Shown in pieces: positions 1 through 5,822 of a DNA stretch of 10,904 nucleotides (positions within the stretch are counted from its first letter, which is position 1; each line of letters begins with the position of its first letter). This stretch comes from an uncultured Lachnospiraceae bacterium. GTDB lineage: Bacteria; Bacillota; Clostridia; Lachnospirales; Lachnospiraceae. The notes under the pieces were generated by a model. That model saw nothing but the letters and a program-made list of their open reading frames with translations. It searched no databases and was not told where the DNA came from. Both the position numbers and the translations under genes were made by a program. The stretch is taken from contig CAJTKK010000025.1 in NCBI GenBank assembly GCA_910576535.1, positions 1 to 10,904 on the forward strand, read 5' to 3'.

Positions 1-16
1 AAAAATCAGATTGTCC

Positions 17-727
17 TTAACTGTGAAGCTGTTCTTTATCCCCGGCGTTCTGGAATGCCTTTCCGTCCGTGTAGCCGATTCCGTAAAGCATGGAGTTCTT
101 CCGGCTCATGTTTGGACGTGTGGACGGCGCAGCGTCCTCTGCCCCCATTGATTCTATTGCCTTATCCACAACCGCCGGAACGCAAAGCGCAAGGGCAAAA
201 CAATTATCCCTCCGGCTCTCTTGCTGCCGCTTGGTCTGTTCGGCAAAATTGATCTGCAATCCTTTCATGAATCCGTGACAATACACAAGTTTGTCATTGT
301 ACTCAAAATCCTTTCCAGATTCATAAAAAATTCCCCTCATGGTTTTTACTCTGCTCTTTATCACTTTTAGGGCGTATCTAAAGATTTCCATGCACACGAA
401 AGCATCATCATTCACTCCTAAAAAACGGATTTTGTATGTATTTCCTGTGTACCAGTGTAAAAGCAGCGTCCGGCATCTGAAGTTCTGTGCTATCACCCCG
501 GCAAGGTCTTGAATCCAACTTTCCCGGAATTTTTCTAGCGTTGTAGCGGTTTCCACGGTTTCGCTTTCCTTTTCCTCCGGGGAAACATCCTCCATGCGGA
601 TATGATATTTCGCCATCAATTCCCGTGCTTTCATCATCGCCGCCCGTGCTTCGTGTTCGTTGTTGCTGCTCGAAAGCCTTATGAGGTTTTCAATTTTGTT
701 TATCAGCTTATCCTCACTATTTCCCAT
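17..727 (-). CDS. DUF2786 domain phage protein
   Basis: A 236-aa protein of unknown function. Its first ~45 residues match the DUF2786 pattern I know from phages and actinobacteria: a short helix with INKIENLIRL, then an HEARAAMMKARELMAKYHI-type helix. The remainder (about 60-236) has no motif I recognise, apart from a basic stretch near KRQQESRR. The ATG at 727 is preferred because a GAGGGGG ribosome site lies about 10 nt upstream; the open frame extends to a TTG at 745 that lacks this. The start overlaps the end of the upstream 134-aa gene by 11 bp, so the two are translationally coupled. It is the last visible gene of the replication operon, which suggests a DNA-metabolism role, but that is only context. 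Family call fairly sure, function unknown. Confidence 0.85.
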   Translation of the reverse strand: MGNSEDKLINKIENLIRLSSSNNEHEARAAMMKARELMAKYHIRMEDVSPEEKESETVETATTLEKFRESWIQDLAGVIAQNFRCRTLLLHWYTGNTYKIRFLGVNDDAFVCMEIFRYALKVIKSRVKTMRGIFYESGKDFEYNDKLVYCHGFMKGLQINFAEQTKRQQESRRDNCFALALCVPAVVDKAIESMGAEDAAPSTRPNMSRKNSMLYGIGYTDGKAFQNAGDKEQLHS

Positions 728-1121
728 CCGCCGCAGCCCCCTCAATCTTTTTCATGATTGATTTTCCGATTCCGGGAATCTCGCTAAGTTTTTTCATAAA
801 TACACGCTTTGCGTCCGTGTCACGAAAATATCCATCCGCTTTACAATCCCCTACCACATCGGCGGCTATATCCATCGCTTTCAAGCAATGCCGGAAATCC
901 TCCGGGCATCCGCTGAATGTTTCATCCATGTATTCAAAAATCGGATAGATAAATTCATCAAATACAGCTTTATATTCAGCAATCAAGGATTCCCGGACAT
1001 TTACCTTTTCGCCCTCTATGTACTCTATAAGCTGTTTATCTGTCTTTTTTCGTATCTCCACCGCTTCCCGGTGGATGCGCTTTTCATCCTCCGACAATCT
1101 ATAATTCTTTGTTTTTCCCAT
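717..1121 (-). CDS. Hypothetical protein with a helix-hairpin-helix-like C-terminus
   Basis: A 134-aa protein I cannot assign to a family. The N-terminal ~50 residues are highly charged and helical (lysine/glutamate-rich). The middle has aromatic helices (FDEFIYPIFEYMD, about 54-66). Residues 112-126 (LSEIPGIGKSIMKKI) look like a helix-hairpin-helix motif, a fold that contacts the DNA backbone non-specifically in many repair and replication proteins. The ATG at 1121 follows a GAGAGG ribosome site with about 8 nt spacing, 3 bp after the dnaC-like stop. Its place between the helicase loader and the DUF2786 gene fits a DNA-associated role; this is inference from one short motif. Confidence 0.8.
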   Translation of the reverse strand: MGKTKNYRLSEDEKRIHREAVEIRKKTDKQLIEYIEGEKVNVRESLIAEYKAVFDEFIYPIFEYMDETFSGCPEDFRHCLKAMDIAADVVGDCKADGYFRDTDAKRVFMKKLSEIPGIGKSIMKKIEGAAADGK

Positions 1122-1124
1122 CGC

Positions 1125-1997
1125 TCAACCTCTCAAAAGCCTGTTGTAAAGTTCCTTGTTTTCAGCCTTGGCAAGTGCAGCCCTCACGGATTCATCCGGG
1201 AAAGGAACGGGCAAGGCCATCTTCATAATCCGATTGATAATCCTGTCATCGAACAAAAGTTTTTCCATTTCGCAGTTGCTTGTAAAAATCGTTACTTGCT
1301 TCTGCACCATCCGCCCATTGAGGATTGAATAAAATTTCTCATTTACCCATTCCGTAGGCTTTTCCACGCCTATATCGTCAATTACTAATACAGGAACACG
1401 GATTATATCCGCAAGAAATTTCTGCTCCCCGGAATCCGCCCCCGTCTGCTCATGCCATGTTTTTTTTATTTCATCCAAAATCTGAAGCGTAGTGGCGAAT
1501 TTAGCGGAAATCCTGTATTGTGAAATAACATCGTTTGCGATGCTTGCCGCCATCCGGGTCTTTCCGCTGCCCTTTGTCCGGGAATACATATAAAGCCCTT
1601 TCCCATCCTCCGAAATCCCCGGAAAGTCCTTGACGTAGTTCGTGCAAAGCAGCTTTGCCATTTCCGCCTTTTCCTTTCCGTCCGGCGTGGCATACAGCCC
1701 CAAGTCAAAAGATTCTACCGTATAGCCCTTAAACTCTTTTGGGATATTGGCAAATTGCAGCTTGCTTTCCATTATCCGGGATGTGCGGCACTCGCACGGC
1801 GAAGCATAGTCGTAACCATCTTCCCCTTTGTGGAATATGAATCCGCCACCTCCGCATTTTGGACATTTATCTGCTGTTTCCATCCTTTCCGCCGCCATCC
1901 TTTCCCCGTCCGGCCCGGAATGCTGCAAGGGCATCGTTTTCCGATTCACAAGAATGCGCTGCATCGCCCGGTTGAAATCCTCCTGTGTTGCCGACAT
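1125..1997 (-). CDS. dnaC: DnaC-like helicase loader (AAA+ ATPase)
   Basis: A 290-aa AAA+ ATPase of the DnaC/DnaI type, which loads the replicative helicase at an origin opened by the replisome organiser. Visible parts: an N-terminal zinc-binding cluster (C45, C48, C68, C70); a Walker A motif ending KGSGKT at 142-147; a Walker B VLVIDDIG at 203-210; a sensor 1 TSN at 239-241; and a DDRIINRI box near 250-257 carrying the likely arginine finger. The first glycine of Walker A is replaced (SRTKGSGKT), as I recall for other Bacillota phage loaders. The 1997 ATG has only a distant GGGGGA ribosome site (~10 nt) and makes a 131-bp overlap with the upstream gene. Alternative starts at M34 (1898) or M39 keep the zinc cluster and overlap far less. 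Function confident, exact start not. Confidence 0.93.
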   Translation of the reverse strand: MSATQEDFNRAMQRILVNRKTMPLQHSGPDGERMAAERMETADKCPKCGGGGFIFHKGEDGYDYASPCECRTSRIMESKLQFANIPKEFKGYTVESFDLGLYATPDGKEKAEMAKLLCTNYVKDFPGISEDGKGLYMYSRTKGSGKTRMAASIANDVISQYRISAKFATTLQILDEIKKTWHEQTGADSGEQKFLADIIRVPVLVIDDIGVEKPTEWVNEKFYSILNGRMVQKQVTIFTSNCEMEKLLFDDRIINRIMKMALPVPFPDESVRAALAKAENKELYNRLLRG

Positions 1998-2871
1998 AGT
2001 TCATCGTTCCCCCGTTCTTATAATTGCCCTCTATAACCTTTAGGGCATTTTTGGCGTTTATCAGCCAATCAAAGCCGCACCACTGATTTGCCTTACTGCG
2101 CCCCGAAAGGAAGTCCGATTCATCCGCAAGCCGGAAAATGTATTCAAGCCGCTCATAAGCCCCTAACTCCATCAATACCTTTGCTTTATTCAAGGCATTT
2201 AACAGGGTCTTTATTTTCCGCTTGCGTTCATCAGAAAGCCCCCTCACTTTTGGCAAATCCTTACAAGTAGTGTTATATAATGCCGCTATCTGCTCATAAT
2301 CTAACCGCTCCGGCTTACCTCCTAAATCCGGCGGATTTTGGGGTATATTATTATTTATAATAATATCTTTATCTTCTTCTATATCTGTGCCTTGACAGGT
2401 TGACATATTTCCTTGACTTGTCCTTGACTTGTCAAGGACATTTTCTTGACTGTCAATTTTGCCGGCCAATGACATTTCAAGCCGCTTCTGCTTTGCCCTT
2501 TCCCGTGATTCCGCCTTTTTTATCCTGTTGTACTCCCGGATGTCTTGCATCTTTTCACCCTGTTCAGCGGCGAAATCTGTAATAAAAATCCCCTCATTAC
2601 AGGCTTCAACCATCCCGAAAGTTTCAAAAGTTTTCAAGGCAAGCCGGACAACGGAAAGCGGCTTGTTGAATATGGTCGCAAGCATATCCTCCGTATAGGG
2701 AAGATTTTCCGAAATCATCAGATACCCTTCCGCATTGCTGATTCCGGCAAGAATCAGCATCCGAATCCATATCACGATCAGCGCATCGCCCTCCGGCATC
2801 GCCTGTATAACCTTTATTCTGTCATCGTTGAACATTCCGACTTTCAGCTTTATCCATTTAATATCCGCCAT
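1867..2871 (-). CDS. Phage replisome organiser (DnaD-like replication initiator)
   Basis: A 334-aa initiator. The first ~115 residues fit the phage replisome-organiser N-terminal domain (opening IKWIKLKVGMFNDDRIKVI, then VIWIRMLILAG and SENLPYTEDML), a winged-helix DNA-binding module. A basic, glutamate-rich linker follows, then a region encoded by the iteron block, then a helical C-terminal part (about 190-285) that should contact the helicase/loader. The last ~50 residues are glycine-, aspartate- and alanine-rich and overlap the dnaC-like gene. The ATG at 2871 is chosen for its match to family starts; a GTG at 2880, directly after the tubulin stop at 2881, would add three residues. It is expected to bind the repeats inside its own gene (2391-2456) and recruit the downstream helicase loader. 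Confidence 0.92.
   Translation of the reverse strand: MADIKWIKLKVGMFNDDRIKVIQAMPEGDALIVIWIRMLILAGISNAEGYLMISENLPYTEDMLATIFNKPLSVVRLALKTFETFGMVEACNEGIFITDFAAEQGEKMQDIREYNRIKKAESRERAKQKRLEMSLAGKIDSQENVLDKSRTSQGNMSTCQGTDIEEDKDIIINNNIPQNPPDLGGKPERLDYEQIAALYNTTCKDLPKVRGLSDERKRKIKTLLNALNKAKVLMELGAYERLEYIFRLADESDFLSGRSKANQWCGFDWLINAKNALKVIEGNYKNGGTMNYVGNTGGFQPGDAAHSCESENDALAAFRAGRGKDGGGKDGNSR
2343..2390. other. AT-rich block next to the iterons, candidate DNA-unwinding element
   Basis: About 48 bp of almost pure A/T directly beside the iterons. It contains a 9-bp perfect inverted repeat, ATATTATTA (2345-2353) and TAATAATAT (2358-2366), separated by TTTA. It encodes an isoleucine/asparagine/aspartate run in the initiator, a composition that looks dictated by the DNA rather than the protein. 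Iterons flanked by an easily melted AT tract is the standard layout of an initiator-dependent origin. Confidence 0.6.
2391..2456. repeat. Iteron cluster inside the initiator gene, candidate replication origin
   Basis: The core CTTGAC occurs on the plus strand at 2391, 2412, 2423 and 2445, so copies are 21, 11 and 22 bp apart, close to multiples of a helical turn. A GTTGAC variant lies at 2399. The 2412 and 2423 copies form a tandem 11-mer CCTTGACTTGT. Inverted partners give a perfect dyad CTTGACTTGTCAAG at 2423-2436 and TTGACTGTCAA at 2446-2456. Initiator-binding iterons within the initiator gene are the arrangement in lambda O and several Bacillota phages. No binding data; origin status is inference from repeat spacing plus the adjacent AT-rich block. 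Confidence 0.72.
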
Positions 2872-2880
2872 GCTCCGCAC

Positions 2881-3942
2881 CTACCCCATATATTTTTTCA
2901 GCAAATCCCTTCTGGATGTCTTTTGCTTTGGCGCATCGGCGGACGGCGCAGCTTTCACGGATGCAAGGAAATTCACGTTCTTTTTCATGCCGGAATCAGA
3001 TACGGCTTGCAGATTCTTGATGATCTGCTCTTGGTTTTCCACCGCTTTCCCATACACCGCTTCAAGCCGTGTTTTCGGGTAGTTCAGTCCGGCAAGGCAA
3101 CAAATAGTTGTTTTTTCGTTATATGTCTGGAATACATCCACCGGGATGCCGATTTCTTTTCGCATTGCGTCCACATCCACGGCCCCGGCGATGGATATGG
3201 AAATGTATTTGATAACCCTGTCCGGCTCAATCGGGGCAAACACGCTTTTTTTGAAAGATTCCAGTACCGCCGCAGTCGTGCTTTCCTTTGCCGGAATCTC
3301 CGTCACAATAAGCATCCCTTTTGATCTCAATGTTTCCTCTATCTCCGCCCGGTCGATATTGCCCCTTTCATCCTTGTGCCTGTTGGGAATCTCAATAAAG
3401 TTATGGAAAACATTTACAAGATGCTGATTCAAAATCAGCTTATCCCCTTTTGAATTGTCAATAATCATAACGCTTGCAATGCTGCTAATCGCCGTCAATT
3501 CCTCAAAGCATTCATAGCAGTTTATTTGTGTTTTCGGGCTTTCCTTTTCGCTTGGAATGACCGTAATCGCCCCAACGGATTCCACCTTGCTTTCTCCGGC
3601 CGCAATATCGCCCAAAAGCAGATCAATCAGCATCGGGCCGCATCCGCTTCCAGTTCCGCCGCCGGACGCAAAGACAACGTAAATCATGGAAACATCCATC
3701 TTTTCATAGATTTCTTTGCTGATATTGTCGAAGTCCTCCATCACAAGCCTTTTCGCCTTTGCCCTGTCTTTATTACAACCCTCGCCCCCGGCGATGTGGT
3801 ATGTGTACTTTGCATTTTTAAGGGTCTGCAAGTCCTCCTGTGATGTATTGAGGTACAGGACAGAAAACCCCTTATCCTCAAAAAGCTTCCCGATGTTGCC
3901 ACCGGCTTGCCCTATGGCAACAAATCCGATTTTCTTTTTCAT
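2881..3942 (-). CDS. tubZ: TubZ-type tubulin/FtsZ-family GTPase
   Basis: A 353-aa prokaryotic tubulin homologue. Family motifs in order: glycine-rich nucleotide loop GQAGGN at 11-16; LNTSQEDLQTL at 31-41; tubulin signature GGGTGSG at 94-100; T7 loop NIDRAE at 195-200, giving the acidic residues (D197, E200) that complete GTP hydrolysis on the neighbouring subunit. All catalytic parts appear intact. The stretch around AKYTYHIAGGEGCNKDRAK (44-62) and the basic, aromatic C-terminal tail (RRDLLKKYMG) are close to what I recall of TubZ from Clostridium botulinum phage c-st, rather than FtsZ or PhuZ. In TubZRC systems this protein treadmills and pulls DNA through TubR bound to tubC. The start follows GGAAGGA at 7 nt, 16 bp after the TubR-like gene. 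No FtsZ-type C-terminal peptide is visible. Confidence 0.93.
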   Translation of the reverse strand: MKKKIGFVAIGQAGGNIGKLFEDKGFSVLYLNTSQEDLQTLKNAKYTYHIAGGEGCNKDRAKAKRLVMEDFDNISKEIYEKMDVSMIYVVFASGGGTGSGCGPMLIDLLLGDIAAGESKVESVGAITVIPSEKESPKTQINCYECFEELTAISSIASVMIIDNSKGDKLILNQHLVNVFHNFIEIPNRHKDERGNIDRAEIEETLRSKGMLIVTEIPAKESTTAAVLESFKKSVFAPIEPDRVIKYISISIAGAVDVDAMRKEIGIPVDVFQTYNEKTTICCLAGLNYPKTRLEAVYGKAVENQEQIIKNLQAVSDSGMKKNVNFLASVKAAPSADAPKQKTSRRDLLKKYMG

Positions 3943-3958
3943 GCCGCAATCCTTCCTT

Positions 3959-4201
3959 TCATGCCTGTTTTAATGCCTGTTTGCCGGATTCCGTGATATA
4001 AAAGGTTTTGGCTTTCCCCTCTTTGTATCCGGCGGCAACATAGCCCATTGATTCAAATTCTGTTATTTTCTTGAAAATTGTATTGTCCTTATATCCGAAA
4101 TCCTCCGCATCCGTGATTTCTTTCGCTGTCATTGCCGACACTTTATCGAATGCGCCATTTGTAGACAGGACGGACAAAATCAGAAATCCCAAACGATTCA
4201 A
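3959..4201 (-). CDS. Winged-helix DNA-binding protein, TubR-like
   Basis: An 80-aa single-domain winged helix-turn-helix protein: an N-terminal helix (LGFLILSVLSTNG), a turn with AKEITDAEDFG, a recognition-type helix (DNTIFKKITEFESMGYV, about 39-55), and a two-strand wing (AAGYKEGKAKTFYITESGKQAL). Size and fold suit TubR, the adaptor that binds tubC and couples it to TubZ. Gene order (winged helix directly upstream of the tubulin, 16 bp apart) is the same as in known tubRZ operons. The start is a TTG at 4201; an AAAGGA site 7 nt upstream supports it and the next in-frame ATG would remove the first helix. TubR identity rests on fold and context, since these proteins diverge strongly; it could also be a plain regulator of the operon. 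Confidence 0.78.
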   Translation of the reverse strand: MNRLGFLILSVLSTNGAFDKVSAMTAKEITDAEDFGYKDNTIFKKITEFESMGYVAAGYKEGKAKTFYITESGKQALKQA

Positions 4202-4220
4202 AAAACCACCATCCTTTCGC

Positions 4221-4278
4221 TGATATTTTTTGAATATCCTTGAAGCACAATGATATATTTTGATTTTCTAGGATATTC
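4221..4278. repeat. Direct and inverted repeats upstream of tubR/tubZ, candidate tubC centromere/operator
   Basis: In the 79-bp gap between the 66-aa gene and the TubR-like gene, TGATATTTTTTGA (4221-4233) recurs with one mismatch as TGATATATTTTGA (4251-4263), exactly 30 bp away. An inverted pair GAATATCCTTGAA (4232-4244) and the complement of 4266-4278 match at 12 of 13 bases, with a perfect 9-bp core GAATATCCT/AGGATATTC. Known tubC sites are repeat arrays immediately upstream of tubR. This array is much smaller than those, so it may be only an operator. Confidence 0.55.
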
Positions 4279-4280
4279 TT

Positions 4281-4481
4281 TTATTTATTTTTCAACCGGG
4301 CAGATTCCGCATCCGCTTCCCTGTAGTCGAAAGAACGGAACACATCAGCACATCCGCATTCGGGGCAATGCGATGTAATTAACACGCTCCAAAAGCGATG
4401 CAAGCAGCCACGGCAAACACATTGATAAAAGGGGTCTGTAAATTTTGTAACGCCGTCTGAATAATAGCCGATTTCCGCCAT
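4281..4481 (-). CDS. Small zinc-ribbon protein, first gene of the replication operon
   Basis: A 66-aa protein with two cysteine pairs, C23-R-G-C26 (C21 adjacent) and C39-P-E-C42 (C44 adjacent), spaced as in a compact zinc ribbon, followed by a charged C-terminal helix. No family recognised. The ATG at 4481 has AAAGGTGGG about 4-5 nt upstream. A minus-strand promoter (-35 TTTACT, -10 TATAGT) ends about 18 nt before the start, so this looks like the first gene of the tubR-tubZ-replication transcript. Small zinc ribbons in this position may bind nucleic acid or protein partners; nothing here tells which. Confidence 0.75.
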   Translation of the reverse strand: MAEIGYYSDGVTKFTDPFYQCVCRGCLHRFWSVLITSHCPECGCADVFRSFDYREADAESARLKNK

Positions 4482-4497
4482 TTTCCCACCTTTCCAC

Positions 4498-4526
4498 TTG
4501 CAAAACTATAAAAATGCAAGTATAAT
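4498..4526 (+). promoter_or_regulatory. Rightward sigma70-type promoter overlapping the leftward one
   Basis: -35 TTGCAA (4498-4503), a 17-nt spacer and a perfect -10 TATAAT (4521-4526). It faces away from the replication operon and has no gene in its direction, only the structured segment 4533-4607. It overlaps the leftward promoter almost completely, so RNA polymerase could use only one at a time. Confidence 0.6.
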
Positions 4527-4533
4527 GAGTAAA
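4505..4533 (-). promoter_or_regulatory. Leftward sigma70-type promoter of the replication operon
   Basis: Read on the minus strand: -35 TTTACT (4528-4533), a 17-nt spacer, -10 TATAGT (4505-4510). Expected start near 4499, giving an ~18-nt leader with the ribosome site of the 66-aa gene. A 7-bp inverted repeat, ACTTGCA (4496-4502) and TGCAAGT (4515-4521), brackets the -10 and could be an operator. Confidence 0.6.
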
Positions 4534-4607
4534 GGAAAGCGTTTTTCAGCGTCTTTTCCTTTGGGGCTTGCGTGTGAGTTGGTAGCTTTGGCGCAAGCCC
4601 CTCTTTT
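4533..4607 (+). ncRNA. Candidate ~75-nt small RNA with terminator
   Basis: Directly downstream of a good plus-strand promoter come two adjacent hairpins. The first has AAAGGAAA (4531-4538) pairing with TTTCCTTT (4555-4562), although transcription would start inside its left arm. The second has a perfect 10-bp GC-rich stem, GGGGCTTGCG (4563-4572) with CGCAAGCCCC (4592-4601), followed by TCTTTT, like an intrinsic terminator. There is no open frame with a ribosome site. It would be antisense to the 3' untranslated part of the lectin-fold gene transcript. I recognise no known RNA family. Confidence 0.5.
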
Positions 4608-4628
4608 GCCCCTTTGTCTGATTGTCAA

Positions 4629-4650
4629 TGATTGTGCTATCGCACAATCA
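4629..4650 (-). repeat. Perfect 9-bp hairpin with GATA tetraloop after the DGR-type gene
   Basis: The arms TGATTGTGC (4629-4637) and GCACAATCA (4642-4650) pair perfectly around four bases that read GATA on the coding (minus) strand. It sits 22 bp past the stop codon of the lectin-fold gene. DGR targets studied in Bordetella phage need a hairpin/cruciform of about 7-10 bp with a GRNA loop just downstream of the variable repeat; GATA fits GRNA. It lacks a following T-run, so it is a poor terminator. Confidence 0.65.
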
Positions 4651-4672
4651 AACAGGAAACATATTTCAGCGA

Positions 4673-5662
4673 TCAGCTTTCAACTTTATAGTAAGCGGAG
4701 AAGAAGCCGATGCCGCCGCCCACAACGGAGCGCAAGTCGTTCAAACCCAACGCCGAAGAACCGCCGTCCGAAGTGCCGTAGGAGCTGCCGCCCCGGAAAG
4801 GCACACATTCGCTTTCCTCTGCATCCGCATAAAAATATTCCCTGTTTCCCTCATGCCTTGCCGGGATGATTCCAAGGGCTTTCACAAAGTCCGGGATGGG
4901 GTCAATGTCAATCCCGACATTCTGCCATTCATCGCCGCCGTACTCTTTCCCGGTTTCCTCATTCGTTGCAAGTATTGTTATTTCGCCATCCTCCACGCTT
5001 ACCTTCAGCGGCTTCCCGTCAATCAGCACATCCAACCATTCCTTGCTATCCATTGACAAATCGCAATCCGGGGCGGCGGCATCGTTGTCCTTTATGTACT
5101 GATAACGCCCATTCACAAGCCGGATTCCGGCAATGCGCTTCCAGACATTCCCGACAAAATCCGCAATGCCCTCTTTGTTGTCGTATAAGAACCAAGATTC
5201 CGGCCCGCTGCCCGTTAATGTGATTGCGCTATTTTCGCTCTTATTGATTCCATGCTCCATCGGCATAACATGACTGCAGCCAAAATAAGTATTTCCCCTA
5301 AGCATTTCGGCCCCAGCGGATTCCCGAAGCCTTATCAGATCGGCTATAAACTGCCATTCTACCGCCGTCATGCAGTGCCATCCATCACCCTTTCTCCTGT
5401 GGCACTCCACAACGGAATCAAAGTCCATCATGGTAGCCGGGGGCTGCATCGGCAAGCTGTAGGGGATGCCGTCAATCATGCAAGAAAGGTACTCCGGCAG
5501 ATAGATGGCATCTACCTCTTTTCCCCGGATGATAAACATAGGATGCACGGCATCGCCCTCAACGGACGGGTCAACCTCACGATGCAGACATTTCTCATAC
5601 CTCCGCATGATGTTGGGATTGTTGTTCTTATCCCTTACAATTACAAGTTCGCTTTTAATCAT
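4673..5662 (-). CDS. C-type-lectin-fold DGR-type variable protein
   Basis: A 329-aa protein with the formylglycine-enzyme-like C-type lectin fold used by DGR target proteins. Hallmarks: GDGWHCMTAVEW (92-103), LRGNTYFG (121-128), LTGSGPESW (149-157), GIADFVGNVW (165-174), KDNDAAA (191-197). The end FRGGSS...LNDLRS...GGGIGF (289-320) has the spacing of DGR variable repeats, where template AAC codons give hypervariable residues. That stretch contains only 8 adenines in 99 nt (codons 290-322), as expected if adenines were replaced. No signal peptide; residues 1-70 are probably an attachment region. The ATG at 5662 follows AAAGGAGA and overlaps the upstream gene by 8 bp. Such proteins usually bind receptors as tail tips, but this one lies in the early operon. 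No Avd, template repeat or reverse transcriptase is in the window. Confidence 0.87.
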   Translation of the reverse strand: MIKSELVIVRDKNNNPNIMRRYEKCLHREVDPSVEGDAVHPMFIIRGKEVDAIYLPEYLSCMIDGIPYSLPMQPPATMMDFDSVVECHRRKGDGWHCMTAVEWQFIADLIRLRESAGAEMLRGNTYFGCSHVMPMEHGINKSENSAITLTGSGPESWFLYDNKEGIADFVGNVWKRIAGIRLVNGRYQYIKDNDAAAPDCDLSMDSKEWLDVLIDGKPLKVSVEDGEITILATNEETGKEYGGDEWQNVGIDIDPIPDFVKALGIIPARHEGNREYFYADAEESECVPFRGGSSYGTSDGGSSALGLNDLRSVVGGGIGFFSAYYKVES

Positions 5663-5822
5663 TGTTAGATTCTCCTTTCATATTTTCAAACGGCAAGGGG
5701 GCAAGAGTGCCGGCCGCCATAATCCCGATGCTGAAAACGGATTTTTTCAACGCCGCATCAAGTTCCCTTTCCGTTTCAATTCCAAATTCTTTCAGCGTTT
5801 CAACGATTGTTTGATTATCCAT
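5655..5822 (-). CDS. Small hypothetical protein (55 aa)
   Basis: A 55-aa protein of unknown function: a helical N-terminal half (TIVETLKEFGIETERELDAALKK), a short hydrophobic segment (VFSIGIMAAGTLAPLP, about 30-45) and an acidic end. The ATG at 5822 is chosen because AGGGGG lies about 6 nt upstream; the longer frame begins at a TTG (5852) with no such site. It overlaps the preceding gene by 8 bp and the lectin-fold gene by 8 bp, so it is translated as part of a tightly coupled unit. The hydrophobic stretch is probably too short and proline-containing for a certain membrane helix. Confidence 0.7.
   Translation of the reverse strand: MDNQTIVETLKEFGIETERELDAALKKSVFSIGIMAAGTLAPLPFENMKGESNND

Noticed and set aside
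2545..3324. Long open frame of 259 codons on the plus strand
   Set aside because: It lies antisense to the tubulin and initiator genes, which have full motif support; it has no ribosome site and no recognisable domain.
4482..4672. Template repeat or reverse transcriptase remnant of a DGR in the gap downstream of the variable gene
   Set aside because: No similarity to 4676-4800 and no coding frame; the gap holds only hairpins and promoters.
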